Assembly: GCA_964503125.1 (NCBI GenBank) | Contig: CAZCZE010000020.1 | Coordinates: forward strand, 309,082-373,081 | DNA: 64,000 bases | From: FEN-1219 sp964503125 | GTDB lineage: Bacteria > Pseudomonadota > Gammaproteobacteria > Steroidobacterales > Rariloculaceae | Direction: 5' to 3' | Shown: positions 26,785 to 35,211 of the stretch, piece by piece | Layout: every line of letters starts with the position of its first letter | Position numbering within the stretch: the first letter of the stretch is position 1 | Position numbers and translations under genes: made by a program | Notes under the pieces: generated by a model | Told to the model about the DNA's origin: nothing | What the model saw: only the letters and a program-made list of their open reading frames with translations | Database searches by the model: none

Positions 26785-27660
26785 ATGAAACTCGTGATCA
26801 CGGGAGCGTCGGGACAACTCGCCCGCCGCGCCGCGGACCTCGTGCTCGCGGCGGTGGACCCGCGGGACCTGATCCTCACGACGCGCACGCCGGCGGCGCT
26901 CGCGTCGTTCGCCGCGCGTGGCGTCGCGGTGCGTCACGCCGACTTCGCCGACCCGCGCTCGCTGCGCGCCGCGTTTGCCGGCGGCGAGCGCCTGCTGCTC
27001 GTGAGCGCCACCGATCTTCGCGAGCGGACCGCGCAGCACCAGGCCGCGATCGACGCGGCCAAAGCCGCGGGCGTTCGCCACGTGATCTACACGTCGGGCT
27101 TGAAACCCGAGCCGCCGAACCCTGCCGTGGTTGCCCCGAGCCACCACGCGACCGAGCAAGCGTTGAAGCAGAGCGGTCTCCCCTCAACGATTTTGCGCAA
27201 CAGCCTCTACGCCGACTACCAGCTGCCTGAAGCCAAGCGCGCCATCGAGACGGGCGAGCTCGTCCACAACCGCGGCCGGGGTGTCACCGCTTACGTGGCT
27301 CGCGAGGACTGCGCTCAAGTCGCCGCGGCCGTCTTGCTCGAGGCCGGGCACGAGGGAGCCATCTACGAGATCACGGGCAGCGCGGCGTTCTCGGCCGACG
27401 ATCTCGCGGCGCTCTACGGCGAGGTCGGCGGCCGTCCCGTGCGCGCCCGCGCGCTCGACGATGCAGCGTTCGTCGCCACGCTCGTCGGCGATGCGAAGGG
27501 CGACGACCACTTGCGCTACGGCGCCGAGCTCGTCGCTTCGTTCGGCCGCTCGATCCGCGAGGGTTACATGGCTAGCTGCTCGGGCGCCGTCGCGACGCTC
27601 GCGGGGCGCGCGCCACTGACGCTGCGGCACATGCTCGCGCCGCTCGAGGGCAAACGCTGA
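26785..27660 (+). CDS. NmrA-like NAD(P)H-binding reductase (QOR2-type)
   Basis: A 291-residue Rossmann-fold protein. The N-terminus MKLVITGASGQLARR carries the GxxGxxx dinucleotide motif. HVIYTSGLKPEP and HHATEQALKQSGLPSTILRNSLYADY are the family's middle motifs, and YEITGSAAFSADDLA lies near the C-terminus. These are characteristic of the atypical short-chain dehydrogenases related to YtfG quinone reductase and NmrA regulators. It probably reduces quinones using NADPH in the cytoplasm, or senses NAD(P). The ATG follows a GAGGGACCC sequence. Monocistronic; the neighbouring winged-helix gene is convergent. Confidence 0.87.
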   Translation: MKLVITGASGQLARRAADLVLAAVDPRDLILTTRTPAALASFAARGVAVRHADFADPRSLRAAFAGGERLLLVSATDLRERTAQHQAAIDAAKAAGVRHVIYTSGLKPEPPNPAVVAPSHHATEQALKQSGLPSTILRNSLYADYQLPEAKRAIETGELVHNRGRGVTAYVAREDCAQVAAAVLLEAGHEGAIYEITGSAAFSADDLAALYGEVGGRPVRARALDDAAFVATLVGDAKGDDHLRYGAELVASFGRSIREGYMASCSGAVATLAGRAPLTLRHMLAPLEGKR

Positions 27661-27684
27661 GCGCGCATCGCGCGCCCACGGCGC

Positions 27685-28005
27685 TCACTCGCTTTCGATG
27701 ACGCGAATGACTTCGGCGATCGTCGTGTTCGCCTCGAGCGGGTGCCGCAACGGCTGATCGAGCGACAGGGTGTAGCTGTTCTTCCGGCCGTTGCGCTCGC
27801 GGGTAACCACCCCGGCCTCCTCGAGATCGCCAAGGATTCGCTGCACGGCCCGTTCGGTGATGCCGACCTTGCGCGCGATCTCGCGCACGGTTTCCTCGGG
27901 GTTGCGGGCGATGCACACGAGCACGTGCGCGTGGTTGCTGAAGATCGTCCACTGGGGCCGACGGCCGGACGGGTTTTCGTTGGGTGGCGCGGGGTTATGA
28001 GACAT
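27685..28005 (-). CDS. winged helix-turn-helix transcriptional regulator
   Basis: A 106-residue protein with a single winged helix (TIFSNHAHVLVCIARNPEET, then VREIARKVGITERAVQRILG, then DLEEAGVVTRERNGRKNSY), resembling MarR/ArsR-like one-domain regulators with a short C-terminal helix. The start is set at the ATG at 28005 (MSHNPAPPNE); an in-frame start at 28050 would run into the palindromic operator. It is divergent from the Gly-rich protein gene, with the palindrome AATACATGTATT between them, which probably is its binding site. Effector unknown. Confidence 0.8.
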   Translation of the reverse strand: MSHNPAPPNENPSGRRPQWTIFSNHAHVLVCIARNPEETVREIARKVGITERAVQRILGDLEEAGVVTRERNGRKNSYTLSLDQPLRHPLEANTTIAEVIRVIESE

Positions 28006-28040
28006 CGCGGGCCGCATCATACGACCACTTGTACTGGACT

Positions 28041-28058
28041 TACAATACATGTATTATA
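28041..28058. promoter_or_regulatory. palindromic operator between divergent genes
   Basis: AATACATGTATT (28044-28055) is a perfect 12-base palindrome. It is extended by TA/TA on the outside to 18 bases with one mismatch. It lies between the winged-helix regulator and the Gly-rich protein gene in a short A/T-rich stretch that also offers TATATT for a -10 element. Confidence 0.5.
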
Positions 28059-28101
28059 TTTCCGGTATCAAAAGACGTGAAACAAACGAGTGAGGTACAA
28101 C

Positions 28102-29019
28102 ATGAACACCCAAGAGCTCACGACCTGGAAACGTCTTCGCGCCCTCGATCTCGACGCCGCCGACGCGGCCCTGCCGTTCTCCGCGCGACTCGCGCGCGAC
28201 AATGGTTGGTCGCGCGACTTCGCGGCGCAGGCCATCGACGAGTATCGCAAGTTCTGCTTTCTCGCCGCGCACGCCGGTCATCCCGTGACGCCGTCGGACG
28301 AGGTCGATCAGGTGTGGCATCTGCACCTGCTCTACTCGCAGCACTACTGGGAAGCGCTGTGCCGCGACACGCTCGAGAGGCCGTTGCATCACGGGCCGAC
28401 GCGAGGCGGCGCCGATGAGGGCCGGAAGTACCAGTCGTGGTACGACAACACGCTCGCGTCCTATCGCCGCTACTTCGGCAAGCCGCCGCGAGATCTCTGG
28501 CCGGCGGCGGGCGAACGATTCCACGAGCATCATGACTTCGTTCGCGTCGATCGGCGCGACGTCGTCACGCTCGACCGAGCGCTGCTGCGGCGCGGTGCGA
28601 TCGCGACGCTCATCGGCGGCAGCGTGCTCGCCGTGACGCACGCGCTCGCGCAAGCGGACGATGGAGGTCCATCGGGCGTCGGCGTCTGGTTGGTCGGACT
28701 CGTCCTCACTGCCGTCGTGGTCGCCGGGGTGTTCGCAGCCGTTCGCGGTAGCGCTGCGCGGAAGCGCAACAAGCGCGCAGTCGGAGCCAAGCGCGCGGCC
28801 GCAGCCGGCGCTACAGGCGCCTGCGGTTACCTCGCCGGCGCGCCTTCGTCGAAGGATTCGAACGGCGGCGACAACGGCTCCACGGATGGCGGCATGGCGG
28901 ATAGCGGCCAAGGCGGTTGCGGAGCCGCCAGTGGCTGCAGCGGAGGCGGCGGAGGCGGCGGAGGCGGCGGAGGCGGCGGAGGCTGTGGTGGCGGTGGTGG
29001 TTGTGGCGGCGGTGGTTAG
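28102..29019 (+). CDS. glycine-rich domain (GRDP-like) membrane protein
   Basis: A 305-residue protein. Residues about 15-150 match the glycine-rich-domain-protein pattern (DEYRKFCFLAAHAGHPVTPS, DEVDQVWHLHLLYSQHYWEA, then HHGP and YDNTLASYRRYFG). A hydrophobic pair at about 168-185 and 195-220 suggests one or two transmembrane helices. The C-terminus is a Gly-Gly-Cys-rich tail of more than 40 residues encoded by a 9-base repeat. Bacterial proteins with this tail are membrane proteins of unknown role. The ATG at 28102 (MNTQELTTW) is preferred over the GTG at 28090 because of GAGG upstream. Probably regulated by the divergent winged-helix protein. Confidence 0.8.
   Translation: MNTQELTTWKRLRALDLDAADAALPFSARLARDNGWSRDFAAQAIDEYRKFCFLAAHAGHPVTPSDEVDQVWHLHLLYSQHYWEALCRDTLERPLHHGPTRGGADEGRKYQSWYDNTLASYRRYFGKPPRDLWPAAGERFHEHHDFVRVDRRDVVTLDRALLRRGAIATLIGGSVLAVTHALAQADDGGPSGVGVWLVGLVLTAVVVAGVFAAVRGSAARKRNKRAVGAKRAAAAGATGACGYLAGAPSSKDSNGGDNGSTDGGMADSGQGGCGAASGCSGGGGGGGGGGGGGGCGGGGGCGGGG
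28940..28985 (+). repeat. 9-base tandem repeat encoding poly-Gly
   Basis: The unit CGGAGGCGG is repeated head to tail about four to five times without interruption inside the C-terminal coding sequence of the Gly-rich protein. Each unit adds three glycines, so slippage would change tail length in frame. Confidence 0.8.
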
Positions 29020-29055
29020 AGGGCAGCAGGTTGTGCACAAATCGGGAGAAAACCT

Positions 29056-29295
29056 ATGAAACGTTGTCCAGCGTGCGACTCCAACGAGCTATACGAATAC
29101 AAGAAGTACTATTCGTCTTCGGACGGGACGAGTCCGGAATTGCTCCCGAAGCTGGGCGCGAACTTTTTTTCCGCCGCGAAATTCCGCCCGACCGTCTGCC
29201 TCGATTGCGGCCATATCGGGCTGTTCGCCTCCGAGGACGCGAGGATGAAGCTCAAGGCATCGGAGCATTGGCGGGCGATTCGTCAGGCGCGCTAG
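29056..29295 (+). CDS. small zinc-ribbon protein
   Basis: A 79-residue cytoplasmic protein with two Cys pairs, CPAC at residues 4-7 and CLDCGH at about 48-53, spaced as in a zinc ribbon. Otherwise it has no family hallmark. The ATG follows GGGAGAAAACCT closely, and it lies 36 bases after the Gly-rich gene in the same direction, so the two are likely co-transcribed. A role in binding nucleic acid or a protein partner is possible. Confidence 0.75.
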   Translation: MKRCPACDSNELYEYKKYYSSSDGTSPELLPKLGANFFSAAKFRPTVCLDCGHIGLFASEDARMKLKASEHWRAIRQAR

Positions 29296-29332
29296 CCTGC
29301 GGTCGACCGAGCGGCCCGGCGGACTCGCTACT

Positions 29333-31702
29333 TCAGGGTGCGCGGAACGCGAGCAGCACGTTGCCCGGCATGCCGCCGTTGCGCGGGTAGCCCGAGCTCA
29401 CGAGCACGAGACCGTCAGCCACGACCACGCCGGGGCCGTCGAGCGAGCCGCCGCGCGCGGGCACGCCGTTGACGGTGGCGAACTCGCGCGCCGTGGCGAA
29501 ATCCCAGAGCACGCGGCCGTCGTCCGTCGCATGCGCGCGCACGTGGCCGTCGTTCGAGGTTGCGAACACCGCGCCCGGAATCAGCGTCACGGCGCCCGGT
29601 TGCGCCGGGCTGCAGCCGGCCGGCGCGCCGTCGGGGCAGGGCGCCGCGGACGCGTGCCAGACGCGGCTGCCGTCGGTGACACGCAGCGCCGTGAGGCCGC
29701 CGCCGCGTTTCGGGTCCAGGATGTAGCGGCGCGTGTCGAACGGGTCACCGGTCCAGCGCGCGCGGCCGACGTCGGAGGTCGCCGCGTATACGTGCTCGCC
29801 GTCCGTGGCCATGCCCCACTGCACGCCGCCGTTGAGTCCGCCTTCGCCGACGCGCGTCTGCCAGAGGATCGCGCCCTCGCGCGCCGCGTCGAGCGCATAG
29901 ACGATGCCCGACTTCTGGCCGGCGAGCAGACGCTCGCCACCTCGCAACAGGATCGCGGGCGAGCCGAAGTCGTAGTCGGGACCGGACTCGAACGGGCAAT
30001 TCGAGCGGTGCTCACGGTTGCACGAGCCGTTGTAGGCGTCGCCGGCCGTCATCTGCTTCGTCCAGACGAAGCGGCCGTCGGCGAGCGCGAGCGCGACCAC
30101 CGCGTCGCTCGTCGGCGTCGCGGGCTCCGTGTAGTTGTCGCCCGTCGCGACGTAGAGCAGCCCGCGGCTCGCGTCGACCGTGGGCGTGGCCCAGATCGCG
30201 GCGCCCGACGGCCCGTAGAGCGGCGCGCCCGTGCCGTTCTTGCCGAGCTCACGCGGCACGTCGGTCATGTAGCTCTGCCAGAGCCGCGTGCCGTCTTGCA
30301 CGCGCAGCGCGACGACGCTGCCGCGGAACGTGCAGCACGGATAGGCGGGGTCGCCGGCGCGCGACTCCTCCCACGACGACACGGGCACGTAGACGACGCC
30401 GTCGTGCACCGCCGCGGCCGCCGTGAGGCGCGTTGAATCGTGCGTCTCGATGCGCGTCTTCCAGACGAGGGCGCCCGTCGCAGCGTCCACGGCGTAGAAC
30501 CAGCCGACGAGATCGCCGAACAGCAGCACGGGGCGGCCGTCGCGCGCGACCGCGAGCGGCGCCGCGCGCACGGGCCCGTCGGCCTGAAACGTCCAGAGCA
30601 AACAGCCGCTGTCCGCGCGCAGCGCGTGCACGAGCCCGCCCGCGCTGCCGACGAAGATCCGGCCGTCTAAGATCGTCGGCGCCGCGAACGCCGTGACGTC
30701 GCCGGCGTATCCGAACGCCCACTGAAGCCGCAAGAGTGGCACTTGCTCCGGGCTTAAGCCCGCGCGCTCGGCCGGTTGAAAGCGAGCGTTGTCGGGCGTC
30801 GGGCTCCAGCCGTTCCAGCCCGCGCGCGGCGTCGGCGCAAACGTCACCGTCCGGTTCGAGCAGAAAGCTGTGGCCGGCATAGCCGTGTCGGGCACGTCCG
30901 TGCCGAGATACTCCGCGACGGCGAGGCGCTCGTCGCGATTCATCGTCATCGCGATCGCGAGCATGGCGCCCGCGTCGAGGGCGCGCACGATACGCGCGGC
31001 CGGCATCTGCTGCAACGCCGAGCGATGCGGAATGCGGTCGTCGACCTGCTCGTGGCAGAGCGCGCAGTGCTCCGCATAGACGACCTCGCCCGAGGTTTGC
31101 GCGGCCGCCGGCGCGGGGCCGAGCAAGCGCTCGCCGAGGTTGAGCAGCGTCTGGCCCGCGAAGATGTAGAGGGCGCAGATCGCGCCCTCGCCGACGAGGA
31201 CGCCGAGCATGAAACGCCCGAAACGGATGCGCATGACGCCGCAAACATAGCAGATGAGATCCGTCGGCACGACGGGCAAGAAGCTCCACGCCGTGACGAT
31301 TTTCGTCGGGTGGCGCTCGAGCGCGGCCCGCACGCGCCCCGCGCTGCGCGCGTGCTTGCGCTCGAAATACCTCGCGAGCCCGAGCGACCCGGCGAACGCG
31401 TAAATGCTCGCCGACGAGATCGCGATGCCGACGAGCGTGAGCACGAGCAGCGGCCACGGCGGGAAGATCGGGATCGCGAGCACGACGAGATTGGTCACGG
31501 GAATCAGCGCGAAGCCGCGCAGGGCGCCGACCACGACGTAGGTCGCATAGGCGAACAGCGCCGACGACTGCGCGAGTCCCGTGATCTCATCTCCCCAGGA
31601 ACCCGCGTAGCGGTAATAAAGGAACGCGAACGCCACGACGAACAGCGCCCAGGCGCCAACGCGCAGCGCGCGCATCGTCGTCGTGTTCGAGCCTTCGCCC
31701 AT
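29333..31702 (-). CDS. DedA/VTT-domain - cytochrome c - PQQ-type beta-propeller fusion protein
   Basis: A 789-residue fusion in one uninterrupted frame. Residues about 10-190 are a VTT/TVP38-like membrane domain (ALIPVTNLVVLAIPIFPPWPL, then FAGSLGLARYFERK, then VTAWSFLPVVPTDLICYVCG). Residues about 203-275 are a class I cytochrome c with haem motif CALCH at 213-217. Residues about 290-789 form a quinoprotein beta-propeller (WNGWSPTPDNARFQ, AAPTILDGRIFVGSAGGLVHAL, WATPTVDASRGLLYVATGDNY) resembling cytochrome-type polyvinyl-alcohol dehydrogenases. The propeller probably oxidises an alcohol in the periplasm and passes electrons to the haem. VTT domains are normally separate lipid-scrambling proteins. 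Last gene of the leftward operon, 7 bases after the cyclase gene. Confidence 0.85.
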   Translation of the reverse strand: MGEGSNTTTMRALRVGAWALFVVAFAFLYYRYAGSWGDEITGLAQSSALFAYATYVVVGALRGFALIPVTNLVVLAIPIFPPWPLLVLTLVGIAISSASIYAFAGSLGLARYFERKHARSAGRVRAALERHPTKIVTAWSFLPVVPTDLICYVCGVMRIRFGRFMLGVLVGEGAICALYIFAGQTLLNLGERLLGPAPAAAQTSGEVVYAEHCALCHEQVDDRIPHRSALQQMPAARIVRALDAGAMLAIAMTMNRDERLAVAEYLGTDVPDTAMPATAFCSNRTVTFAPTPRAGWNGWSPTPDNARFQPAERAGLSPEQVPLLRLQWAFGYAGDVTAFAAPTILDGRIFVGSAGGLVHALRADSGCLLWTFQADGPVRAAPLAVARDGRPVLLFGDLVGWFYAVDAATGALVWKTRIETHDSTRLTAAAAVHDGVVYVPVSSWEESRAGDPAYPCCTFRGSVVALRVQDGTRLWQSYMTDVPRELGKNGTGAPLYGPSGAAIWATPTVDASRGLLYVATGDNYTEPATPTSDAVVALALADGRFVWTKQMTAGDAYNGSCNREHRSNCPFESGPDYDFGSPAILLRGGERLLAGQKSGIVYALDAAREGAILWQTRVGEGGLNGGVQWGMATDGEHVYAATSDVGRARWTGDPFDTRRYILDPKRGGGLTALRVTDGSRVWHASAAPCPDGAPAGCSPAQPGAVTLIPGAVFATSNDGHVRAHATDDGRVLWDFATAREFATVNGVPARGGSLDGPGVVVADGLVLVSSGYPRNGGMPGNVLLAFRAP

Positions 31703-31709
31703 GGCTCGC

Positions 31710-32681
31710 TCAGCGAATCGCGAGCGGCCGCAGCGGCGAGCCCGTGGCGCCCTCGAAGCGGATCGGCGTCGCGACGAACAGGAACTCGTAGGCGCGCTCG
31801 GCCGCGAGCTCCTCGAACGTCATGTTCTCGATGTTGAAGATGCCGCTCTTCATCATGAGCTCCTGATGCACGGGGATCGCCGCGCCGCTCACTGGGCTCG
31901 GCGTCACCTCGGTGACCGACGTGTCGCTGCCCGTGACCGTGATCTTGCGCTCGACGAGCCAATTCGCCACGTCGAGACCTATGCCCGGTAAAGCCGCGGC
32001 GTTGTACTCGGCCGGGGTGCGCCAGAGCTGCGCCCAGCCGTAGCGAAACAGCACGGCGTCGCCGGGCCGGATGGAGCTCTCGGCGATGTTTTGGCGCGCA
32101 AGCGCGCCGCGCACGTCCGCGAGCGTCACTTCATAGCCGCCCGCTAGCCGCGCGACACCCTTGAACGCCGGCAGATCGACGAGCACGCCGCGCGTGATGA
32201 TGGGTTTCACGTGCTCGATGCCGAGCTGTCGGAGCCCGGTGCCCGCGTTCATCTCGGCTGTCGTGAAGCCGTTGTAGAACACGCGGTGTAGCGAGCCGTC
32301 GGCGTAGCGCACCTCGCCGCCGATGTGACCGAGCCCGTCGAACTGCGTCCCGACTTGCCCCACTTCGGCCGCGAGGAACTCGTCGTTGTAGAGCACGCGG
32401 TTCGAGCCTGCGGGCTCGATCGCCGGCACGAGGCGCAGCGCGTAGTCGCGCGTGCCGCCCATGGGCATGCCGCGTTCGTAGATCTGGCCGAGCTCGTAGA
32501 CGCGACCGGTCTTCACGAGGCCGACGGCCTCGACAATTTTCGCCGGCGTGATGCGGTTCGAAGCGCCCGCTTGGTCCTGCGCGCCCCACTCGGCGTGCGG
32601 CCACCACGGCCCGGCTTCGCGCGTCTGTGCGCCGGCCGCGAACGAGACCAGGGCCGTGAGCAGCAACGACATGATGCGCAT
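31710..32681 (-). CDS. cyclase family (kynurenine formamidase-like) secreted hydrolase
   Basis: A 323-residue protein with a signal peptide (MRIMSLLLTALVSFAAGAQ) and the cyclase-family core. VGQVGTQFDGLGHIGG corresponds to the metal-binding HxGTHxDxxxH region, with Gln in place of one His. GVLVDLPAFKG follows, then RPGDAVLFRYGWAQLW and IPVHQELMMKSGIFNIENMTFEEL. Members are metal-dependent hydrolases acting on amides, lactones or cyclic acids; the substrate here is unknown. The ATG at 32681 has a perfect GGAGGAAAC site, so the in-frame start at 32705 is rejected. Part of the exported-protein operon with the PQQ fusion downstream. Confidence 0.88.
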   Translation of the reverse strand: MRIMSLLLTALVSFAAGAQTREAGPWWPHAEWGAQDQAGASNRITPAKIVEAVGLVKTGRVYELGQIYERGMPMGGTRDYALRLVPAIEPAGSNRVLYNDEFLAAEVGQVGTQFDGLGHIGGEVRYADGSLHRVFYNGFTTAEMNAGTGLRQLGIEHVKPIITRGVLVDLPAFKGVARLAGGYEVTLADVRGALARQNIAESSIRPGDAVLFRYGWAQLWRTPAEYNAAALPGIGLDVANWLVERKITVTGSDTSVTEVTPSPVSGAAIPVHQELMMKSGIFNIENMTFEELAAERAYEFLFVATPIRFEGATGSPLRPLAIR

Positions 32682-32739
32682 GTTTCCTCCCAATTGAGCG
32701 ATCACGAACGCCGCGCGTCGCGTTCGCGTGCGACCGCGC

Positions 32740-33900
32740 CTACTGAAGAACGAACCGACTCGGCACGAAGTGCGACGAAGGCATGCGGCAATTGCGCGGT
32801 GTGCCCGGCTCTCGCTCGACGCGCCAGCGCTCGGCCACCGCGGCGACTGCCGGTTCGAGGCTGGCAGACGGGACGGACGCGATGACCTCGCGGTCTACGA
32901 CTCTGCCGCGTGCGTCGAGCCGCATGTACAGGACGACGGCGCCGACTTGGTAACGCTCGAGCGCGTCGCCGGGGTACCCGGGCGACGGATCCGCGTTCGT
33001 CTGCAGCACGCAGACGCCGGTTCGGTCGAACCGCGGCGCGTCATCGGTGTACGGAGTCGTCGTGGGCAGCGCACTCCCCTGGCTTTGGACCTTGGTGAGC
33101 AGCGCGCTCTGCCAGGCGAGCGCTTCCGCGAACGCTTGTTGAGCAGGCGTGACCTCCGCTGCCGCGCCGTCGCCGAGCGCGGCCGGCATGAGCAAGCGTT
33201 GCGCGACGGTGAGTTTGTCGTTGACGATTTGCGCGTCGGCGGCCGACAGTAGCCGCGGCCCGCCGTCGGTCGGCGGCGGCAAATTGCGATCGGTGCTCGC
33301 GAGCAAGATCGCGGCACCTTGCCCCGTGAGCGCCCGAGCGCGGGCGAGCGTGGGGTCGTCGGTCACGTGCGCGAGGCGCTCGGCGACCATCCATGCGTTC
33401 AGCGCCTCGCCGTACCGTTGTTGTGCGATGCCCCAGAGACCGAGCCTCACGGCGGCGTCGTAGACGTCCGTCGTAAGCCCCGCGGCCTCGGCGGTCGCGA
33501 AGGTGCCGCGCAGCCGAGCAACCCCGGCCGCGTCGCCAGCGGCGAGCTCGGCTTGGCCGAGGGTCAGCTCGGCCGTGAGCGGATCGACGCCCGCATCGGG
33601 CGCGGCGGCGAGCCTATGCGCGGTACGCGCCGGCCGCAGCGCGTTGGAGCCGCTGCCGAGCCCGAGCCGGAGGTTCGCGAGATTCAGCGCGAGCACGGCC
33701 GTGCGCGGGCCGTTGCTGGCTTCCGAAGCCGCGAGCGCCGCGGTGGCCGCGGCCTCGGCCGCGGGTAAGTCGTTGCGTTCGATTGCGGCGCGGTACTCGC
33801 GAAAGTGGGCGAGCACGGGGTCCTCGGGCGCCGCGGCCGGCTGAGCTTGGGCGACACTCGCGGCCGCGGCCGCGAGCCAGAGCGTGGCTAGGGTCCGCAT
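32740..33900 (-). CDS. secreted TPR-like protein with TonB-C-like C-terminal domain
   Basis: A 386-residue exported protein with a signal peptide ending near VAQAQ. The N-terminal two-thirds (about 28-250) is Ala/Leu-rich and helical with TPR-like pairs (HFREYRAAIERNDLPAAEAAA, GQAELAAGDAAGVARLRG). The C-terminal 75 residues (VGAVVLYMRLDARGRVVDRE, then ASLEPAVAAVAERWRVER) fit the TonB C-terminal fold. Without an N-terminal membrane anchor or proline stretch it is not a classical TonB; similar proteins are periplasmic and of unknown function. Only 3 bases separate it from the upstream lipoprotein gene. Confidence 0.75.
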   Translation of the reverse strand: MRTLATLWLAAAAASVAQAQPAAAPEDPVLAHFREYRAAIERNDLPAAEAAATAALAASEASNGPRTAVLALNLANLRLGLGSGSNALRPARTAHRLAAAPDAGVDPLTAELTLGQAELAAGDAAGVARLRGTFATAEAAGLTTDVYDAAVRLGLWGIAQQRYGEALNAWMVAERLAHVTDDPTLARARALTGQGAAILLASTDRNLPPPTDGGPRLLSAADAQIVNDKLTVAQRLLMPAALGDGAAAEVTPAQQAFAEALAWQSALLTKVQSQGSALPTTTPYTDDAPRFDRTGVCVLQTNADPSPGYPGDALERYQVGAVVLYMRLDARGRVVDREVIASVPSASLEPAVAAVAERWRVEREPGTPRNCRMPSSHFVPSRFVLQ

Positions 33901-33903
33901 GGG

Positions 33904-35115
33904 CTACCGCGGCCAGAGCGCGCCTTGCGACTCGCCCGGGATCGGCGCGAGGCCGCGATAGACGAACTTCTGGATCCGCTTCCCTTCGTAGGTTTCGGTG
34001 GTGTAGATGTTGCCCTGCGAATCGACGGCGATGCTGTGCACGCCGAAGAACTGCCCGGGCTGGCGCCCGCCACCGCCGAAGCTCGTGAGGATCCGCATCG
34101 ACTCGCGATGAATGACGTAGACACGCTCGTTGAGACCGTCGGCGAGATAGATGTAGGCCTGCCCCGGGTCCTTCGACAACGCGATGTCCCAGACCGAGCC
34201 CGCGCCGCGCGTCTCGGGCGCGACGCGCAGCTCGCTCACGAACGTGCCGTCCTTGCGGAACACTTGGATGCGGTTGTTGACCCGGTCGCAGACGTAGACC
34301 AAGCCGTCCTGCGACGGCTCGGCGCAGTGCACGGGATTGCGGAACTGCTGCGCGAGCGGCGCCGCGGGATCGTAGGGACCCAAGTCGGTGTCGTCGGGCG
34401 CGTTGCCGTACGCGCCCCAGTAGCGCTTGCGCTCGCCCGTCGTCGCGTCGATGACGACGACGCGCTTGTTGCCGTAGCCGTCGGCGATGTACGCCTCGTT
34501 GGCCGCGGGATCGATCGAGATTTCCGCGACGCGCCAGAAATTCACTGCGTCGTTGCTGCCCTGGTTCTGCTCGGGCTTGCCGAGCTGGAGCAGGAACTGA
34601 CCGCTGCGCGAGAACTTGAGCACGTGCGCGTCTTTGACGTCGTTGCCGCCGATCCAGATGTTGTCCAGGTGATCGACGGTGATGCCGTGGTTCGACGACG
34701 GCCAGTCGTAGCCCTCGCCGGGCCCGCCCCACGAGCCCGCGACGTTGCCCGCGGCGTCGAGCTCGATGACGGGCGGCGCGGTGGTGCAGCACGTGCCCGT
34801 CGGCGTGTTGACGCCGGCGCTCGCTTCGGTTTGAGCGTTGAGCGACTGATAACGGTGGATGATCCAGACGTGATCGCGCGAGTCGACCGAGACGCCGATC
34901 GTCGACCCCAAGATCCAGTGATTCGGCAGCGGCTTCGGCCAGAACGGGTCCACCTCGAAGCGTGGCGCGACGCCCGGCGCGCCGGGCTCGGCGGCCGGTG
35001 CGGCAGCGGCAGCGGGCGCGGGCGCGGCGCCCGTGGCGGGCGGTGCGGGGTTGTTGCAGGCGGCGAGTAGTGCGCCGGTCCCAAGAACGAGGACAGGTCC
35101 GATCCGATGGTGCAT
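33904..35115 (-). CDS. NHL-repeat beta-propeller lipoprotein
   Basis: A 403-residue protein starting MHHRIGPVLVLGTGALLAACNN, with lipobox LLAAC, so it is predicted to be lipidated. An Ala/Pro linker follows, then about six NHL-type blades: DVDSRDHVWIIHR-like, GITVDHLDNIWIGGND, EISIDPAANEAYIADGYGNK, GLVYVCDRVNNRIQVFRKDG, IYLADGLNERVYVIHRESM, SIAVDSQGNIYTTETYEGKRIQ. Such propellers bind ligands or act as peptidylglycine lyase-like enzymes; no catalytic residues can be assigned. The upstream frame to 35385 is ignored because the lipoprotein signal fixes the start. First gene of the leftward operon, divergent from the HupE-like gene. Confidence 0.85.
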   Translation of the reverse strand: MHHRIGPVLVLGTGALLAACNNPAPPATGAAPAPAAAAAPAAEPGAPGVAPRFEVDPFWPKPLPNHWILGSTIGVSVDSRDHVWIIHRYQSLNAQTEASAGVNTPTGTCCTTAPPVIELDAAGNVAGSWGGPGEGYDWPSSNHGITVDHLDNIWIGGNDVKDAHVLKFSRSGQFLLQLGKPEQNQGSNDAVNFWRVAEISIDPAANEAYIADGYGNKRVVVIDATTGERKRYWGAYGNAPDDTDLGPYDPAAPLAQQFRNPVHCAEPSQDGLVYVCDRVNNRIQVFRKDGTFVSELRVAPETRGAGSVWDIALSKDPGQAYIYLADGLNERVYVIHRESMRILTSFGGGGRQPGQFFGVHSIAVDSQGNIYTTETYEGKRIQKFVYRGLAPIPGESQGALWPR

Positions 35116-35211
35116 GGTTCCCCCCGGTGTCGTCAGCGGCGCCCTTTTGAAGCCTGGGCTTGTTCTTCGCTCGGATAATAGCGGAAATTGCCTCCTCACC
35201 GAGAGCCTCAA

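Noticed and set aside
28930..28990. Possible CRISPR-like or minisatellite array
   Set aside because: The repeat unit is 9 bases with no spacers and lies inside a coding sequence; it encodes poly-glycine.
30946..31248. Separate small genes inside the DedA-quinoprotein fusion
   Set aside because: They are out-of-phase frames; the long frame runs through without a stop, with domain motifs on both sides of the junction.
32740..33900. Assignment as a true TonB energy transducer
   Set aside because: It has a cleavable signal peptide rather than a membrane anchor, lacks the proline-rich spacer, and no ExbB/ExbD genes are nearby.
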